A stretch of DNA of 64,000 nt from Atlantibacter sp032062175 (GTDB lineage Bacteria > Pseudomonadota > Gammaproteobacteria > Enterobacterales > Enterobacteriaceae). Within the stretch, counting starts at the first letter, position 1, and each line of letters begins with the position of its first letter. A model generated the notes under the pieces. The model worked only from the letters and a program-made list of their open reading frames with translations, ran no database searches and had not been told where the DNA came from. Location: positions 116,457 through 180,456 of the forward strand of contig NZ_DAMBQK010000007.1 in assembly GCF_032062175.1 (NCBI RefSeq). The letters run 5' to 3'. The translations under genes and the position numbers were made by a program. This document shows, piece after piece, positions 42,245 to 50,801 of the stretch.

Positions 42245-42747
42245 TCGAACCCCTTAGTGAGGGGAGAATTGCCGTCGGATTTAATCCGGGGATGGAGGAC
42301 TAGTGTGGACCCTTCTGTCGTAAAAATATACGTTTATTTATTAACCGGCTAAATGCGTTCGCGCAATAATTATTCCCCAGCATAATCAGGGACTAATAAA
42401 CACGTAAAGATATATGATGTATTGTATCATTAAAAATTAGGCGCTTCGCTTGCTTATTGGTAAGTAGGCTTACCCGCTATAAAATAGCATCAGAAAACGG
42501 TAACGAATAAAATTAAGAGAATTCCCGCGCTGATAAATATATTTTCCAGGCGCTTTTTGATCATTATTGATGTTTAAACGTGATTAACCGCTTAAGCATT
42601 TATTTTCGCCTCATAGAACATTCTGAAAATTACTCAAGAAAAGCTATGTAAAGTCCATTAAATATCCGAACAAAAATTAAAACTATTCGCGGGTTCGCCG
42701 TCTGGAGTCTACCTTTATTAATCCCGCACATAAACGAGACGCGAACC
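42245..42747. other. Intergenic region between divergent regulator and dehydrogenase genes
   Basis: This 503-base AT-rich sequence probably holds the promoter of the leftward regulator and the stress-type promoter of the rightward dehydrogenase. No certain motif was identified. Confidence 0.45.
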
Positions 42748-43632
42748 ATGACGATTAATGATAAACGCCATCTTCACTACCCCCGCCCACCTTTTGTTGA
42801 GCAACCGCAAAAAGCACCAGGCCTGGCCTCAGAAATGAAGCCACTGCCCGATCATGGCGAAACCAGTTATATTGGCTCGGGTAAACTGGAAGGGAAAAAA
42901 GCATTAATCACCGGCGGTGATTCCGGTATTGGCCGCGCCGTGGCGATTGCATTTGCCCGTGAAGGCGCAGACGTGGCGATTAATTATCTGCCGGAAGAAG
43001 AAACCGATGCGGCTGCGGTGATTGCCTTAATTGCCTCAGAAGGAAAAAAAGCCGTCGCTATTCCTGGCGATATTCGTTCAGAAACCTTTTGCCAACAATT
43101 AGTTGAAAAAGCCGTTCAACAACTGGGCGGTCTGGATATTCTGGTGAACAATGCCGGTCGCCAACAATATTGCGAATCGATTGAAGAACTGACCACCGAA
43201 GCCTTCGACGATACCTTTAAAACTAACGTATATGCCCCGTTCTGGATCACCAAAGCCGCCGTGCCGCATCTCCAGGAAGGCGCAGTGATCATCAACACCT
43301 CCTCGGTACAGGCCTATAACCCCAGCGATATTCTGCTCGACTACGCCCAGACCAAAGCCTGTAACGTGGCCTTCACCAAGTCGCTGGCGAAACAGTTGGG
43401 CAAGAAAGGCATCCGCGTTAACGCCGTCGCGCCAGGCCCGTACTGGACACCGTTACAGTCCAGCGGCGGCCAACCGCAAGAGAAAGTCATGCAGTTCGGC
43501 GCGACCGCACCGCTGGGCCGCCCTGGCCAGCCAGCGGAAATCGCGCCGCTGTATGTCACCTTCGCTTCTGACGTCTGTTCATTTGCTTCCGGCCAGGTGT
43601 GGTGCTCAGACGGCGGTACAGGAACGCTATAA
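42748..43632 (+). CDS. Short-chain dehydrogenase, YghA-like
   Basis: A 294-residue SDR with the same length and N-terminal extension as E. coli YghA. NAD(P) motif TGGDSGIGRAVA, NNAG in VNNAGRQQ, catalytic Ser-Tyr-Lys in NTSSVQAYNPSDILLDYAQTKA, and VAPGPYWTPLQSSGGQ. Proteins of this group are often stress induced; the substrate is unknown. It is followed after 51 bases by the GH15 gene with a hairpin between. Confidence 0.9.
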   Translation: MTINDKRHLHYPRPPFVEQPQKAPGLASEMKPLPDHGETSYIGSGKLEGKKALITGGDSGIGRAVAIAFAREGADVAINYLPEEETDAAAVIALIASEGKKAVAIPGDIRSETFCQQLVEKAVQQLGGLDILVNNAGRQQYCESIEELTTEAFDDTFKTNVYAPFWITKAAVPHLQEGAVIINTSSVQAYNPSDILLDYAQTKACNVAFTKSLAKQLGKKGIRVNAVAPGPYWTPLQSSGGQPQEKVMQFGATAPLGRPGQPAEIAPLYVTFASDVCSFASGQVWCSDGGTGTL

Positions 43633-43637
43633 TTAGA

Positions 43638-43659
43638 CGGTCGTCGCTACCGACGACCG
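43638..43659 (+). terminator. Hairpin between dehydrogenase and GH15 genes
   Basis: CGGTCGTCG and CGACGACCG form a 9-bp stem with a four-base loop. No T-tract follows, so it could tune rather than end transcription. Confidence 0.4.
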
Positions 43660-43683
43660 CTGCTGGCGCAAGGGGATTGCCTG

Positions 43684-45516
43684 ATGAAAAACCAGTCGTA
43701 CCACCATCACCAACGCATCGACGGCTATGCGGGCCTCGGCGATTATGCCGCCATCGGCGACGGACGTTCCGTCGCCCTGATAGCACCAGACGGTGCCATC
43801 GACTGGTGGTGCGCCCCCAATATGGATTCGCCGCCGCTGTTTGACCGGATCCTTGACGCTAACCAAGGCGGCTATTTCCAGATAGCGCCGTCAGGCGATT
43901 ATCAGGTCGAACGGCGATACCGGGAAAACAGCAATGTGCTGGAAACCTGCTTTAAAACGCCCACCGGCGAGGTCCGCTTCACGGAATCCCTGAACAGTAC
44001 GTTCGCTGGCCGCCTGCCGTGGTGTGAACTGGCGCGGCGTATTGAAGGCGTAAAAGGCGAGGTGCAGCTTAAGCTCACCTTCGCGCCCGGCACGGCGGCC
44101 TGCACCCGCGCCCCGTGGATCGCGCCGTCCCGGCTGGGCGACGTGGTGCACATCGGCGATTTAATGGCGATGCTGCGAACGCCAGACGAGATGGATTGCA
44201 CGCTAAAAGATGACCAGAGGATCGAAGGGTCTTTTACGGTGCGTGAAGGCGAGCGTACCCTGGTCGCCTTGCTGGTCAGCCAGAAGGAGCCGCTGGCGGT
44301 GCCGACCATGGAATCGATTGACGAGCGTATCGAGAACAGCGACCACGCCTGGCGGCACTGGACCGAGCATTTAACCTATCAGGGTGAGTTCAAAACCCAT
44401 GTTAACCGCTCGGCGCTGGCGCTGAAATTCCTGCTTTACTCCCCTACCGGCGCGCTGGCAGCGGCCCCAACCACCTCGCTGCCGGAAGGTATCGGCGGGA
44501 TTAAAAATTACGATTACCGTTACGCCTGGATCCGCGACGCCTGCCTGATTATTCGCGCCTTCGCGTTTATCGGCGCGCTGGCGGAGTGCAAAGCGGCGTT
44601 TTCCTGGCTGACTAACACCATTATTCGCCACGAAGGGTCGCTGCGGGCCTGCTACACCCTGGATGGCGATATCGTACCGGACGAAAAATTCCTGCCGTTG
44701 GATGGCTATATGGGCTCCCAGCCGGTGCGGCTCGGCAATAACGCCCAGAGCCAGCAGCAGCTCAGCATGTATGGCGATATGCTGGAGACGGCGTTTTTGT
44801 TCGTTAACGCCGGGCACGTGCTGGATCTCACCACCGCGCGCCTGCTGGCGAAGCTTGCCAATGAATGCGCTGACCTGTGGCGGCAGGACGATTCCGGCAT
44901 CTGGGAACTGCACGAGCGCCGTCATTACACCCATTCGAAAATCGCCTGTTGGATCACACTGGATATCGCCATACGCCTGGCGGAGGAAGGCCATATCGAA
45001 ACAACCTGGCTGCATCGTTGGGAACGTGAAAAAACGCGCATCAGCGAATGGGTGGAAACCCACTGCTGGTCTGAAGAAAAGCAGGCGTACACCTTTTATG
45101 CCGGGACCGACCAACTCGACGCCGCGCTGGGCCTGGTGTGGTATTACGGGCTAAAGGTGAACCCGGATCGCATGAAATCCACCTATGACGCGATAGTCGA
45201 GGAACTGGGGCACGGCACCCCGATGCTTTACCGCTACAGCGAAGTGGAGCGCGAAGAGAGTACGTTTGTCGCCTGCTCGTTCTGGCTGGTGGAAGCCTGG
45301 GCGCGGCTGGGGGATCGGCAAAAAGCCCGGGGTTATATGAACCACATCCTGGAAACGCTGTGCGATAAGGGCAACGTCGAAACCTTCAATGAGATGTTCG
45401 ACGTACGTACCGGCGAATGGCGCGGCAACGTGCCGCAGGGCTTAAGCCATTTAGCGCTGATCTGCGCGGCGGATGCCTTAGCCGGAAACCGCTTCTGGGT
45501 TAAAGAGGACGAATAG
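43684..45516 (+). CDS. Glycoside hydrolase family 15 protein (glucoamylase/trehalase-like)
   Basis: A 610-residue cytoplasmic protein with the bacterial GH15 layout: an N-terminal beta-sandwich (GYAGLGDYAAIGDGRSVALIAPDGAIDWWC) and a C-terminal (alpha/alpha)6 barrel. Hallmarks are the NYDYRYAWIRDA segment and the second acidic region EVEREESTFVACSFWLVEAW. Members hydrolyse terminal alpha-linked glucose, several act on trehalose. Likely co-transcribed with the dehydrogenase, consistent with osmotic or stationary-phase use. Confidence 0.88.
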   Translation: MKNQSYHHHQRIDGYAGLGDYAAIGDGRSVALIAPDGAIDWWCAPNMDSPPLFDRILDANQGGYFQIAPSGDYQVERRYRENSNVLETCFKTPTGEVRFTESLNSTFAGRLPWCELARRIEGVKGEVQLKLTFAPGTAACTRAPWIAPSRLGDVVHIGDLMAMLRTPDEMDCTLKDDQRIEGSFTVREGERTLVALLVSQKEPLAVPTMESIDERIENSDHAWRHWTEHLTYQGEFKTHVNRSALALKFLLYSPTGALAAAPTTSLPEGIGGIKNYDYRYAWIRDACLIIRAFAFIGALAECKAAFSWLTNTIIRHEGSLRACYTLDGDIVPDEKFLPLDGYMGSQPVRLGNNAQSQQQLSMYGDMLETAFLFVNAGHVLDLTTARLLAKLANECADLWRQDDSGIWELHERRHYTHSKIACWITLDIAIRLAEEGHIETTWLHRWEREKTRISEWVETHCWSEEKQAYTFYAGTDQLDAALGLVWYYGLKVNPDRMKSTYDAIVEELGHGTPMLYRYSEVEREESTFVACSFWLVEAWARLGDRQKARGYMNHILETLCDKGNVETFNEMFDVRTGEWRGNVPQGLSHLALICAADALAGNRFWVKEDE

Positions 45517-45523
45517 CCGTTAC

Positions 45524-45553
45524 GCCGCCGTTGAGCATATGCTTAACGGCGGC
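45524..45553. terminator. Bidirectional hairpin between GH15 and BLUF-EAL genes
   Basis: GCCGCCGTT and AACGGCGGC form a perfect 9-bp stem between the two convergent genes. No strong T-run. Confidence 0.5.
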
Positions 45554-45559
45554 AGTGCC

Positions 45560-46774
45560 TTACAGCACCCGCTCCGGCCAGAGCACGTCTGGAACGCCGT
45601 TCAGTACCGGTCTTGCGAATAAGAAACCCTGAAAGCGCTGAACGCCCGCAGCCTCCAGCCAGCACCACTCCTCCACTTTCTCCACGCCTTCGGCGACGAC
45701 GCTGATTTCCAGCGCCGAACAGCAACTCAGGATCGCCTGCACAATCGCCTGTTTTGGCCCATGCACGTGAATATCGCTGACAATACTGCGGTCGATTTTC
45801 AATTTATCCGGCTGGAAGCGGGTTAATAACGACAGCCCGGCAAACCCGGAGCCAAAATCGTCAATCGCCAGGCCAATGCCCGCTGAACGCAACTCGCGCA
45901 CCGCGACCTGAAACGCGTCGAAGCGGGAAATCACTTCATCTTCCGTCACCTCGACGATCACCTGCTCCGGCACCAGACCGTTCCGGGCGATTTGCTCCAG
46001 CAAAATATTCACCGCGTTCGGCACCGTTACCAGCGACATCGGCAGTAAATTAATGGAGATCTTATGGTCGCCAATGCCGATTTTATTGGCCAGCGCAAAG
46101 GCCCAGGCTTTGGAATAGAGGTCGGCTTCATGCAATTTATCGTGCGGGATGGTGCTGAAAAATTCCTGGGGAGAACCACCGTCCGGGCTGCGGATCAACG
46201 CTTCAAGAGAACTGATTTTTCCTTCCAGTGGTTCAACGATGGGTTGCAGGGCAAACTGGCAGGGCTGCGCTGACGCCAGAGGCACGGTGATAGAGTCAAA
46301 GGCCCGGCTATCCTGGATAAACGACCAGTCGCGTGGCTCGGTGCTGTGCGTTAACAGGCTTTTCCAGTCGCCCTTGATAAACGCTTTAATAAATTTGTAG
46401 ACGCGATCATCGCCTGCCAGGTCGAAAAACCGCGAACGCTTGATGAGTGGCATACGAAACATTGCGCTCTGCTGTGCGCTGCGTAGGTCGATCAGCTCCA
46501 TGCCCAGATTATTGAAGCGCCGCCGCGGCGCATAATCGCGCATCAGCTCTACCACGCTATCGTGCCGGGGGTCCTTGCAGAGGGTTCGGTACAGGAAGTT
46601 GACTGATTCCAGCGGTCCTTCAAGGACCTGAAGAAAATGCGTACCGTCAAACAGCAGGATGCCCGTGACTTGTAAGCTTTCATTTTTCGCCTGCGCCCTG
46701 GCTACCAGCGGCGGTAATTGTTCAGGGCTAAACCCTGATTTTAAGCGACTCCGGTAGATTAACGTCGAAAGCAT
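45560..46774 (-). CDS. BLUF-EAL blue-light-regulated c-di-GMP phosphodiesterase (BlrP1-like)
   Basis: A 404-residue protein. Residues 1-95 form a BLUF flavin domain (STLIYRS with the key Tyr, VTGILLFDGTHFLQVLEG with the key Gln). Residues 150-404 form an EAL domain. Catalytic positions look intact: SLEALIR, INLLP, EVTEDEV, AIDDFGSGFAGL, DKLKIDRS, VVAEGVEKVEEW and FQGFLFARP. Klebsiella BlrP1 (about 405 residues) has this design and hydrolyses c-di-GMP in light. E. coli BluF has a degenerate EAL and is inactive. ATG at 46774 with AAGGA upstream is preferred over TTG at 46777. Confidence 0.9.
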   Translation of the reverse strand: MLSTLIYRSRLKSGFSPEQLPPLVARAQAKNESLQVTGILLFDGTHFLQVLEGPLESVNFLYRTLCKDPRHDSVVELMRDYAPRRRFNNLGMELIDLRSAQQSAMFRMPLIKRSRFFDLAGDDRVYKFIKAFIKGDWKSLLTHSTEPRDWSFIQDSRAFDSITVPLASAQPCQFALQPIVEPLEGKISSLEALIRSPDGGSPQEFFSTIPHDKLHEADLYSKAWAFALANKIGIGDHKISINLLPMSLVTVPNAVNILLEQIARNGLVPEQVIVEVTEDEVISRFDAFQVAVRELRSAGIGLAIDDFGSGFAGLSLLTRFQPDKLKIDRSIVSDIHVHGPKQAIVQAILSCCSALEISVVAEGVEKVEEWCWLEAAGVQRFQGFLFARPVLNGVPDVLWPERVL

Positions 46775-46777
46775 CAA

Positions 46778-47079
46778 ATCAAGTCCTTTTGCGTAGAAGA
46801 CGTGCTAAGGAGATAAGCACCGCGTAGCGAGCTTAAGCAGTCTCAGAATACCTTTAAATTTTTGGAAATAACAACCAGCCAGGCTAAGAAATAGAGTCGT
46901 CAGAGGAGTATGCGCATAAAGGCCATAATCAATTAAGGGATAAAGAATAAGTTTTTAGGTCTGCACCGGGGATAGCGCAAGGAAAGAGAGTTCAGGTCAT
47001 TAAAGTGAAAGAGTTTCATCACATAAGTGAAATACTTACAACCACCGGGCCATCGCCCGGTGGCATAAACTCACAACCG
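46778..47079. other. Intergenic region upstream of the BLUF-EAL gene
   Basis: About 300 bases of AT-rich sequence holding the BLUF-EAL promoter. It ends with a hairpin (CCACCGGGC/GCCCGGTGG, 47041-47063) that can terminate the small leftward gene. No operator was recognised. Confidence 0.45.
47041..47063 (-). terminator. Hairpin after the 31-residue ORF
   Basis: On the minus strand CCACCGGGC pairs with GCCCGGTGG, followed by TTGT. It is an intrinsic terminator of moderate strength. Confidence 0.55.
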
Positions 47080-47175
47080 CTATTTCTGTTCAGGTTTTTT
47101 ATCGCCCGATTCTGGTGCGTTGGTCGGATCGTCTTTTTCTTTTTCGTCAACGTTCAGATTCACGAATAATTTCAT
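47080..47175 (-). CDS. 31-residue acidic small protein
   Basis: A 31-codon ORF starting MKLFVNLNVDEKEKDD and ending DKKPEQK. It has a near-perfect ribosome-binding site GAGGAGG four bases before ATG and a hairpin terminator after its stop. It is hydrophilic and probably disordered apart from the start. Not recognised. The strong translation signal is the main support. Confidence 0.5.
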   Translation of the reverse strand: MKLFVNLNVDEKEKDDPTNAPESGDKKPEQK

Positions 47176-47544
47176 TATGCCTCCTCAGTGTCTGGGATAT
47201 TTTCAGCAGTAAAAGTATGGTTCAGGCTGCCGACTTTGTCATACAGAAAAATCTTTATCAGGTTTTTCCAGGTATAGCGCGTTGTGCCGTCACGCTTATT
47301 TGCCGCTGCGTTTAAACCCACCGGGAATAATCAGGGATATATCATATTATTTATTTTGCGCCGTACTTATGGCGGATCTTAATTATTTTCAGGCTGTAAC
47401 GTTTAAATAATGACCGTGGGTCCAGGATTGTTCTGATACAAAACCCCACGTTTCATTCTAAATATAAAGAGGATGGCAATTCATGTTTTGTTGTTTCCGT
47501 TAACACTTTGATACTTAACCATCAACTTGGTAATGGAGATTATT
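47176..47544. other. Intergenic region between two small ORFs
   Basis: This 369-base stretch separates the leftward 31-residue ORF and the rightward 56-residue ORF. It presumably carries divergent promoters. Nothing specific was seen. Confidence 0.4.
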
Positions 47545-47715
47545 ATGTTTTCGCATTGGCTGGTTCATAAAAAAGGCGCGATAAACGATCTTTTTTTCCC
47601 GGTACGCATTGGCAATAAGCTCTGCCTGATCCTCCGCAAAGGCGGCGTGATATATAAGCCAGCCAGTTGGCTAAAAAAGGAAAAAAATCATCTTTTCAGG
47701 CTGAATAAATTTTAA
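47545..47715 (+). CDS. 56-residue small basic protein
   Basis: An ORF of 56 codons starting MFSHWLVHKKGAINDLF, with basic residues throughout. GGAGA lies six bases before ATG. The frame can be read from 47527, but that ATG lacks a good site. It overlaps the end of the diguanylate cyclase gene by 20 bases. Unknown function, not clearly conserved. Confidence 0.4.
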   Translation: MFSHWLVHKKGAINDLFFPVRIGNKLCLILRKGGVIYKPASWLKKEKNHLFRLNKF

Positions 47716-48460
47716 GTGTTCGGGCTTCACCTGCGCCGCGAAAAAACGCATCGTGCAGCGCGACCTGATTTCGGCCACGGTGTTTTGCGCAATAAAGCGC
47801 GGTATCCGCCGCGCTGTATAACGACTCAAAATCGCTACCGCGCATTCCGAGGCTAACGCCGATGCTGGCAGTGACCAGTTGATCCGGCATCACGTCCAGC
47901 GGCGAGGCGTTCAGCGAAGCGTGGATATAACCCGCCGTGATCATGGCGTCCTCAATCCGCGCGTTGGGCAGCAGAAGGGTAAATTCTTCACCCCCCACCC
48001 GGCCAATAGCCGCAAACTCCGGCACCGCGCGGCGGACCCGCGCCACCAGTGAACAAATCACTTTATCGCCCATCGGATGACCGTGTTCATCGTTGATCCG
48101 TTTGAAATGATCGATATCCAGCAGGATCAGCGCCACATTGCCCTGAGCCAGCGCCTGGTTGATCTGATTGATAATGGCGCTGCGGTTAAATACCGCCGTC
48201 AGAGGATCGTGCGTCGCCTCGTATTCCAGCTGTTTCGCCAGTTGTTGTAGCTGCTCGTTGATACGGTTTAACTCGCGTTCCGCGCGGTCGCTGCGGGAAA
48301 TGAGCCGGTAGGATTCGCGGATCAGGCGCTGATAGCGCAGAGCCAACACCAGCAACTCTTCGCGGCAGGCGTCCGCAGGCAGCGAGGCGTTGGCGGCAGC
48401 TTTCCGCGCCTCCTCCAGTACCGAAAATTCGTCCCTGAATAATTCATTAATATCTAACAT
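47696..48460 (-). CDS. siaD: SiaD-like diguanylate cyclase
   Basis: A 254-residue protein. A helical N-terminal part of about 90 residues, rich in Glu, Arg and Leu and probably a coiled-coil stalk, precedes a GGDEF domain with the active motif RVGGEEFTLL. No RxxD inhibition site sits immediately upstream. It makes c-di-GMP. In the Pseudomonas SiaABCD system SiaC binds the SiaD stalk and activates it. Gene order siaA-siaB-siaC-siaD with short overlaps is kept here. Symbol by analogy. Confidence 0.78.
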   Translation of the reverse strand: MLDINELFRDEFSVLEEARKAAANASLPADACREELLVLALRYQRLIRESYRLISRSDRAERELNRINEQLQQLAKQLEYEATHDPLTAVFNRSAIINQINQALAQGNVALILLDIDHFKRINDEHGHPMGDKVICSLVARVRRAVPEFAAIGRVGGEEFTLLLPNARIEDAMITAGYIHASLNASPLDVMPDQLVTASIGVSLGMRGSDFESLYSAADTALYCAKHRGRNQVALHDAFFRGAGEARTLKIYSA

Positions 48461-48867
48461 GCGCTCAAATCCGCAATCAGCGTGACGTTCAGCGCCGGGA
48501 AATCAAGGCTCAGTTCCTGGCCGAACTCTTCGGAAATATCGTCCTCGGCATCGTAATACCAGTGCAAATGGCATGGCTTTCCGGCCTGCGCAAAGCGGTT
48601 CAGCGCGTCAAAAAACTCAAACAGCAGTTTGGTGCTTGAACTGTTGAAATAGCTCAGCGCCACGTGAACCGCCACGGGGTGCGGAACGGCGCTTTCCTGA
48701 AGCCATGTCTCAACCGCCTCCAGCAGCGGACGAAAAAACGCGGCGGCGTTTTCAGGGTAGGCTTCACCTTTGATCATCAGGCGGCAGCCCGGAAAATCAA
48801 AATGGACTTCCGGGGTGGAGTGCGTGGCGGCAAGCGCGATGGACGGTGTTAACGTAGTTTCAGTCAT
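48454..48867 (-). CDS. siaC: SiaC-like phosphoprotein (DUF1987)
   Basis: A 137-residue protein of the SiaC/DUF1987 family. The segment VALSYFNSSSTKLLFEFFDAL contains the Ser/Thr loop (about residues 75-80) that holds the phosphorylated residue in Pseudomonas SiaC; Ser takes the Thr place here. Unphosphorylated SiaC would bind and activate SiaD. It overlaps both neighbours. Confidence 0.78.
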   Translation of the reverse strand: MTETTLTPSIALAATHSTPEVHFDFPGCRLMIKGEAYPENAAAFFRPLLEAVETWLQESAVPHPVAVHVALSYFNSSSTKLLFEFFDALNRFAQAGKPCHLHWYYDAEDDISEEFGQELSLDFPALNVTLIADLSAC

Positions 48868-49441
48868 GGCAAAAGGTTGCCTTCAGGTGGAAGGCGGACA
48901 ACGGGCTGGCCGCCAGTGGATGTAAGCGATATTCCAGCGGTTCGCTGGTGTCTCGCGCCATAGTCAGCAAGCCGATATTCGCGCCTTTGCTGGTCGGTGG
49001 CGCTTCGCTGCGCAGGCCCTGTTTCCAGGCCTGTTTAATTTCGTCCTGCGTCATGCTGCGCAAGACTTCAAGGTTGGTCTGGAGTAACGATGACGCCTCT
49101 TCGCCCACCAGATTGGCGGTTTCAAGGTAGTAATGGCGATGATCGGTGTGGAAGCACAGCGAGCCGAAGCGCAGCTCTTCCTGCCCGGTACACAAATAGC
49201 GTTCGTCCGACGAGTAGCGGACAATGTTCTGCCCCATCTCGACGAACACAGAAAACAGGCGACGGCGAATGACCGATGAGGATTCGTGCTTATCCAGCCA
49301 GACCCGAATGACCTCCCCCATCGCAATAATGTTCTGTTGGGAAAAATAGCCGGTATAAAACAGCGCGACGTCACTGTGGCGCGACAACCCGAACAGGGGC
49401 ATCAGTACCGCTTCTTTTACCTGAATGTCGTTCATTTTCAT
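48860..49441 (-). CDS. siaB: SiaB-like protein kinase
   Basis: A 193-residue protein of the DUF6272/SiaB family, a GHKL-like kinase thought to phosphorylate SiaC. The N-box equivalent EMGQNIVRYSSDERY and the Gly-rich GANIGLLTMARDT are visible. ATG at 49441 has GGTGAG six bases upstream; ATGs at 49447 and 49435 are also possible. Its stop overlaps the siaC start. Confidence 0.75.
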   Translation of the reverse strand: MKMNDIQVKEAVLMPLFGLSRHSDVALFYTGYFSQQNIIAMGEVIRVWLDKHESSSVIRRRLFSVFVEMGQNIVRYSSDERYLCTGQEELRFGSLCFHTDHRHYYLETANLVGEEASSLLQTNLEVLRSMTQDEIKQAWKQGLRSEAPPTSKGANIGLLTMARDTSEPLEYRLHPLAASPLSAFHLKATFCHD

Positions 49442-49448
49442 CTGCATC

Positions 49449-50669
49449 TCACCAGCGGAAGCCAAACCATGTCATGTCGTCCCGGCACATTTGTTCGCCC
49501 TGCCAGCTTTTTAACGCGGCCAGCAGCGCGTCGGAACGCTGCGCCATCGGCTGCGCGCGCGCCTGCAACAGCAGCGCCTGGATGCGTTTTTTGCCGAACA
49601 TGATCCCGCGCTCGCCGCCAATCTGGTCGGTGACGCCGTCGCTAACAATCAGCAACTGATCGCCGCGCCTGAGCGGGCACTGATGGCGCTGCCACTGGTA
49701 ATCCGAGGGCGTATCGGTATAGCCCAGGCCTTTGCGGTCGCCGCTCAGTGTCGTGACCGCATCCGCCTCGGCTGCCAGTTGAAAAGCGTGCATCTGGGCA
49801 TTGGCCCATACCAGCCTGCTGTTTTCGGTATCAACAAACAGCGCGATAGCGTCGCAGCCGTCGTTAGACTGGCTTTTCTCTGCGCTGGGATGGAGCTGGC
49901 TCAGGGTGTGTTTAATGTGCTGGTTGATGATGCTCAACAGCCGCTCAGGCTCATGGGGCGGTACCTGAGTCAGCGCTTTTTCCAGCGCCGAGGCGAAAAT
50001 AAACGTCATAAACGCGCCAGGCACGCCGTGCCCGGTACAATCGGCCATCACCTGTAGCCAGCCGTGATCGAACGGGTAAAAGGCGTAGATGTCGCCGCCC
50101 ACGCAGTCGCGCGGATGCCAGTACAGGCACCAGTCGTCGAGATGGGTTTCCATCGACTGGCGCGAGCGGTTAAGCATTGATTCCTGGATCACCCGCGCAT
50201 ATTCGATGCTCTGCATAATCTGCTGGTGCTGCTTCGCCTGGAGCTCAGAAACGGTTTTAATCAGATCGATACCCAGCCCGATGCCCACATAATGCCCGTC
50301 ATCGGTGAGAATAAAGCCTTCCATCACCGCTTTATCACCGGTTTCGATTACCCGATCCGCCAGATAATCCAGCCCGGCGCTGGCCTCAACGATCAGCGGC
50401 GTTTTATCCATAAACGCGATGCAGCTTTTCTGATCGTACAGTTCATGAAAGAACGGGCGGCTCATCTGAGAAAGAAAAATATGGCGGTTGATCATGCCAA
50501 TGGGCCGGTTCAGTTCCAGCACCGGCAGGCCAATCAGCGATTTATGATGATTAAACAGCGCCATAACCTGCTGGTTATTGGACGAGGGCGTCACGTGCGG
50601 CACCACGATACGCAGCATCCCTGCGTTCAGCTCGCGTGACGAAGAAACCATTGCCAGGGGTAAATCCAT
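49449..50669 (-). CDS. siaA: SiaA-like PP2C/SpoIIE phosphatase with cytoplasmic CBS-like sensor
   Basis: A 406-residue protein. Residues 1-150 contain two CBS-like halves (LIGLPVLELNRPIGMINR; GFILTDDGHYVGIGLGID), then a short helical linker and a SpoIIE-type phosphatase domain. Metal-binding motifs are CVGGDIYAF, ADCTGHGVPGAF, SDGVTD and CRDDMTWFGFR. Pseudomonas SiaA has a periplasmic/HAMP sensor instead. This version has no membrane helix, so its input signal is probably a cytoplasmic nucleotide or ligand. It is first in the operon. Confidence 0.75.
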   Translation of the reverse strand: MDLPLAMVSSSRELNAGMLRIVVPHVTPSSNNQQVMALFNHHKSLIGLPVLELNRPIGMINRHIFLSQMSRPFFHELYDQKSCIAFMDKTPLIVEASAGLDYLADRVIETGDKAVMEGFILTDDGHYVGIGLGIDLIKTVSELQAKQHQQIMQSIEYARVIQESMLNRSRQSMETHLDDWCLYWHPRDCVGGDIYAFYPFDHGWLQVMADCTGHGVPGAFMTFIFASALEKALTQVPPHEPERLLSIINQHIKHTLSQLHPSAEKSQSNDGCDAIALFVDTENSRLVWANAQMHAFQLAAEADAVTTLSGDRKGLGYTDTPSDYQWQRHQCPLRRGDQLLIVSDGVTDQIGGERGIMFGKKRIQALLLQARAQPMAQRSDALLAALKSWQGEQMCRDDMTWFGFRW

Positions 50670-50801
50670 GATAGGTGATGACTCATTACCGTAAGAATTA
50701 TCTTAGGGTAAGAGCCTATTGTGACAGTTTTATCTCAGCGGCGCGGTCTGGTTAAAATCAAGATAAAATAATCACTTAAACCAAATCTCGCCCGTTGAAC
50801 A

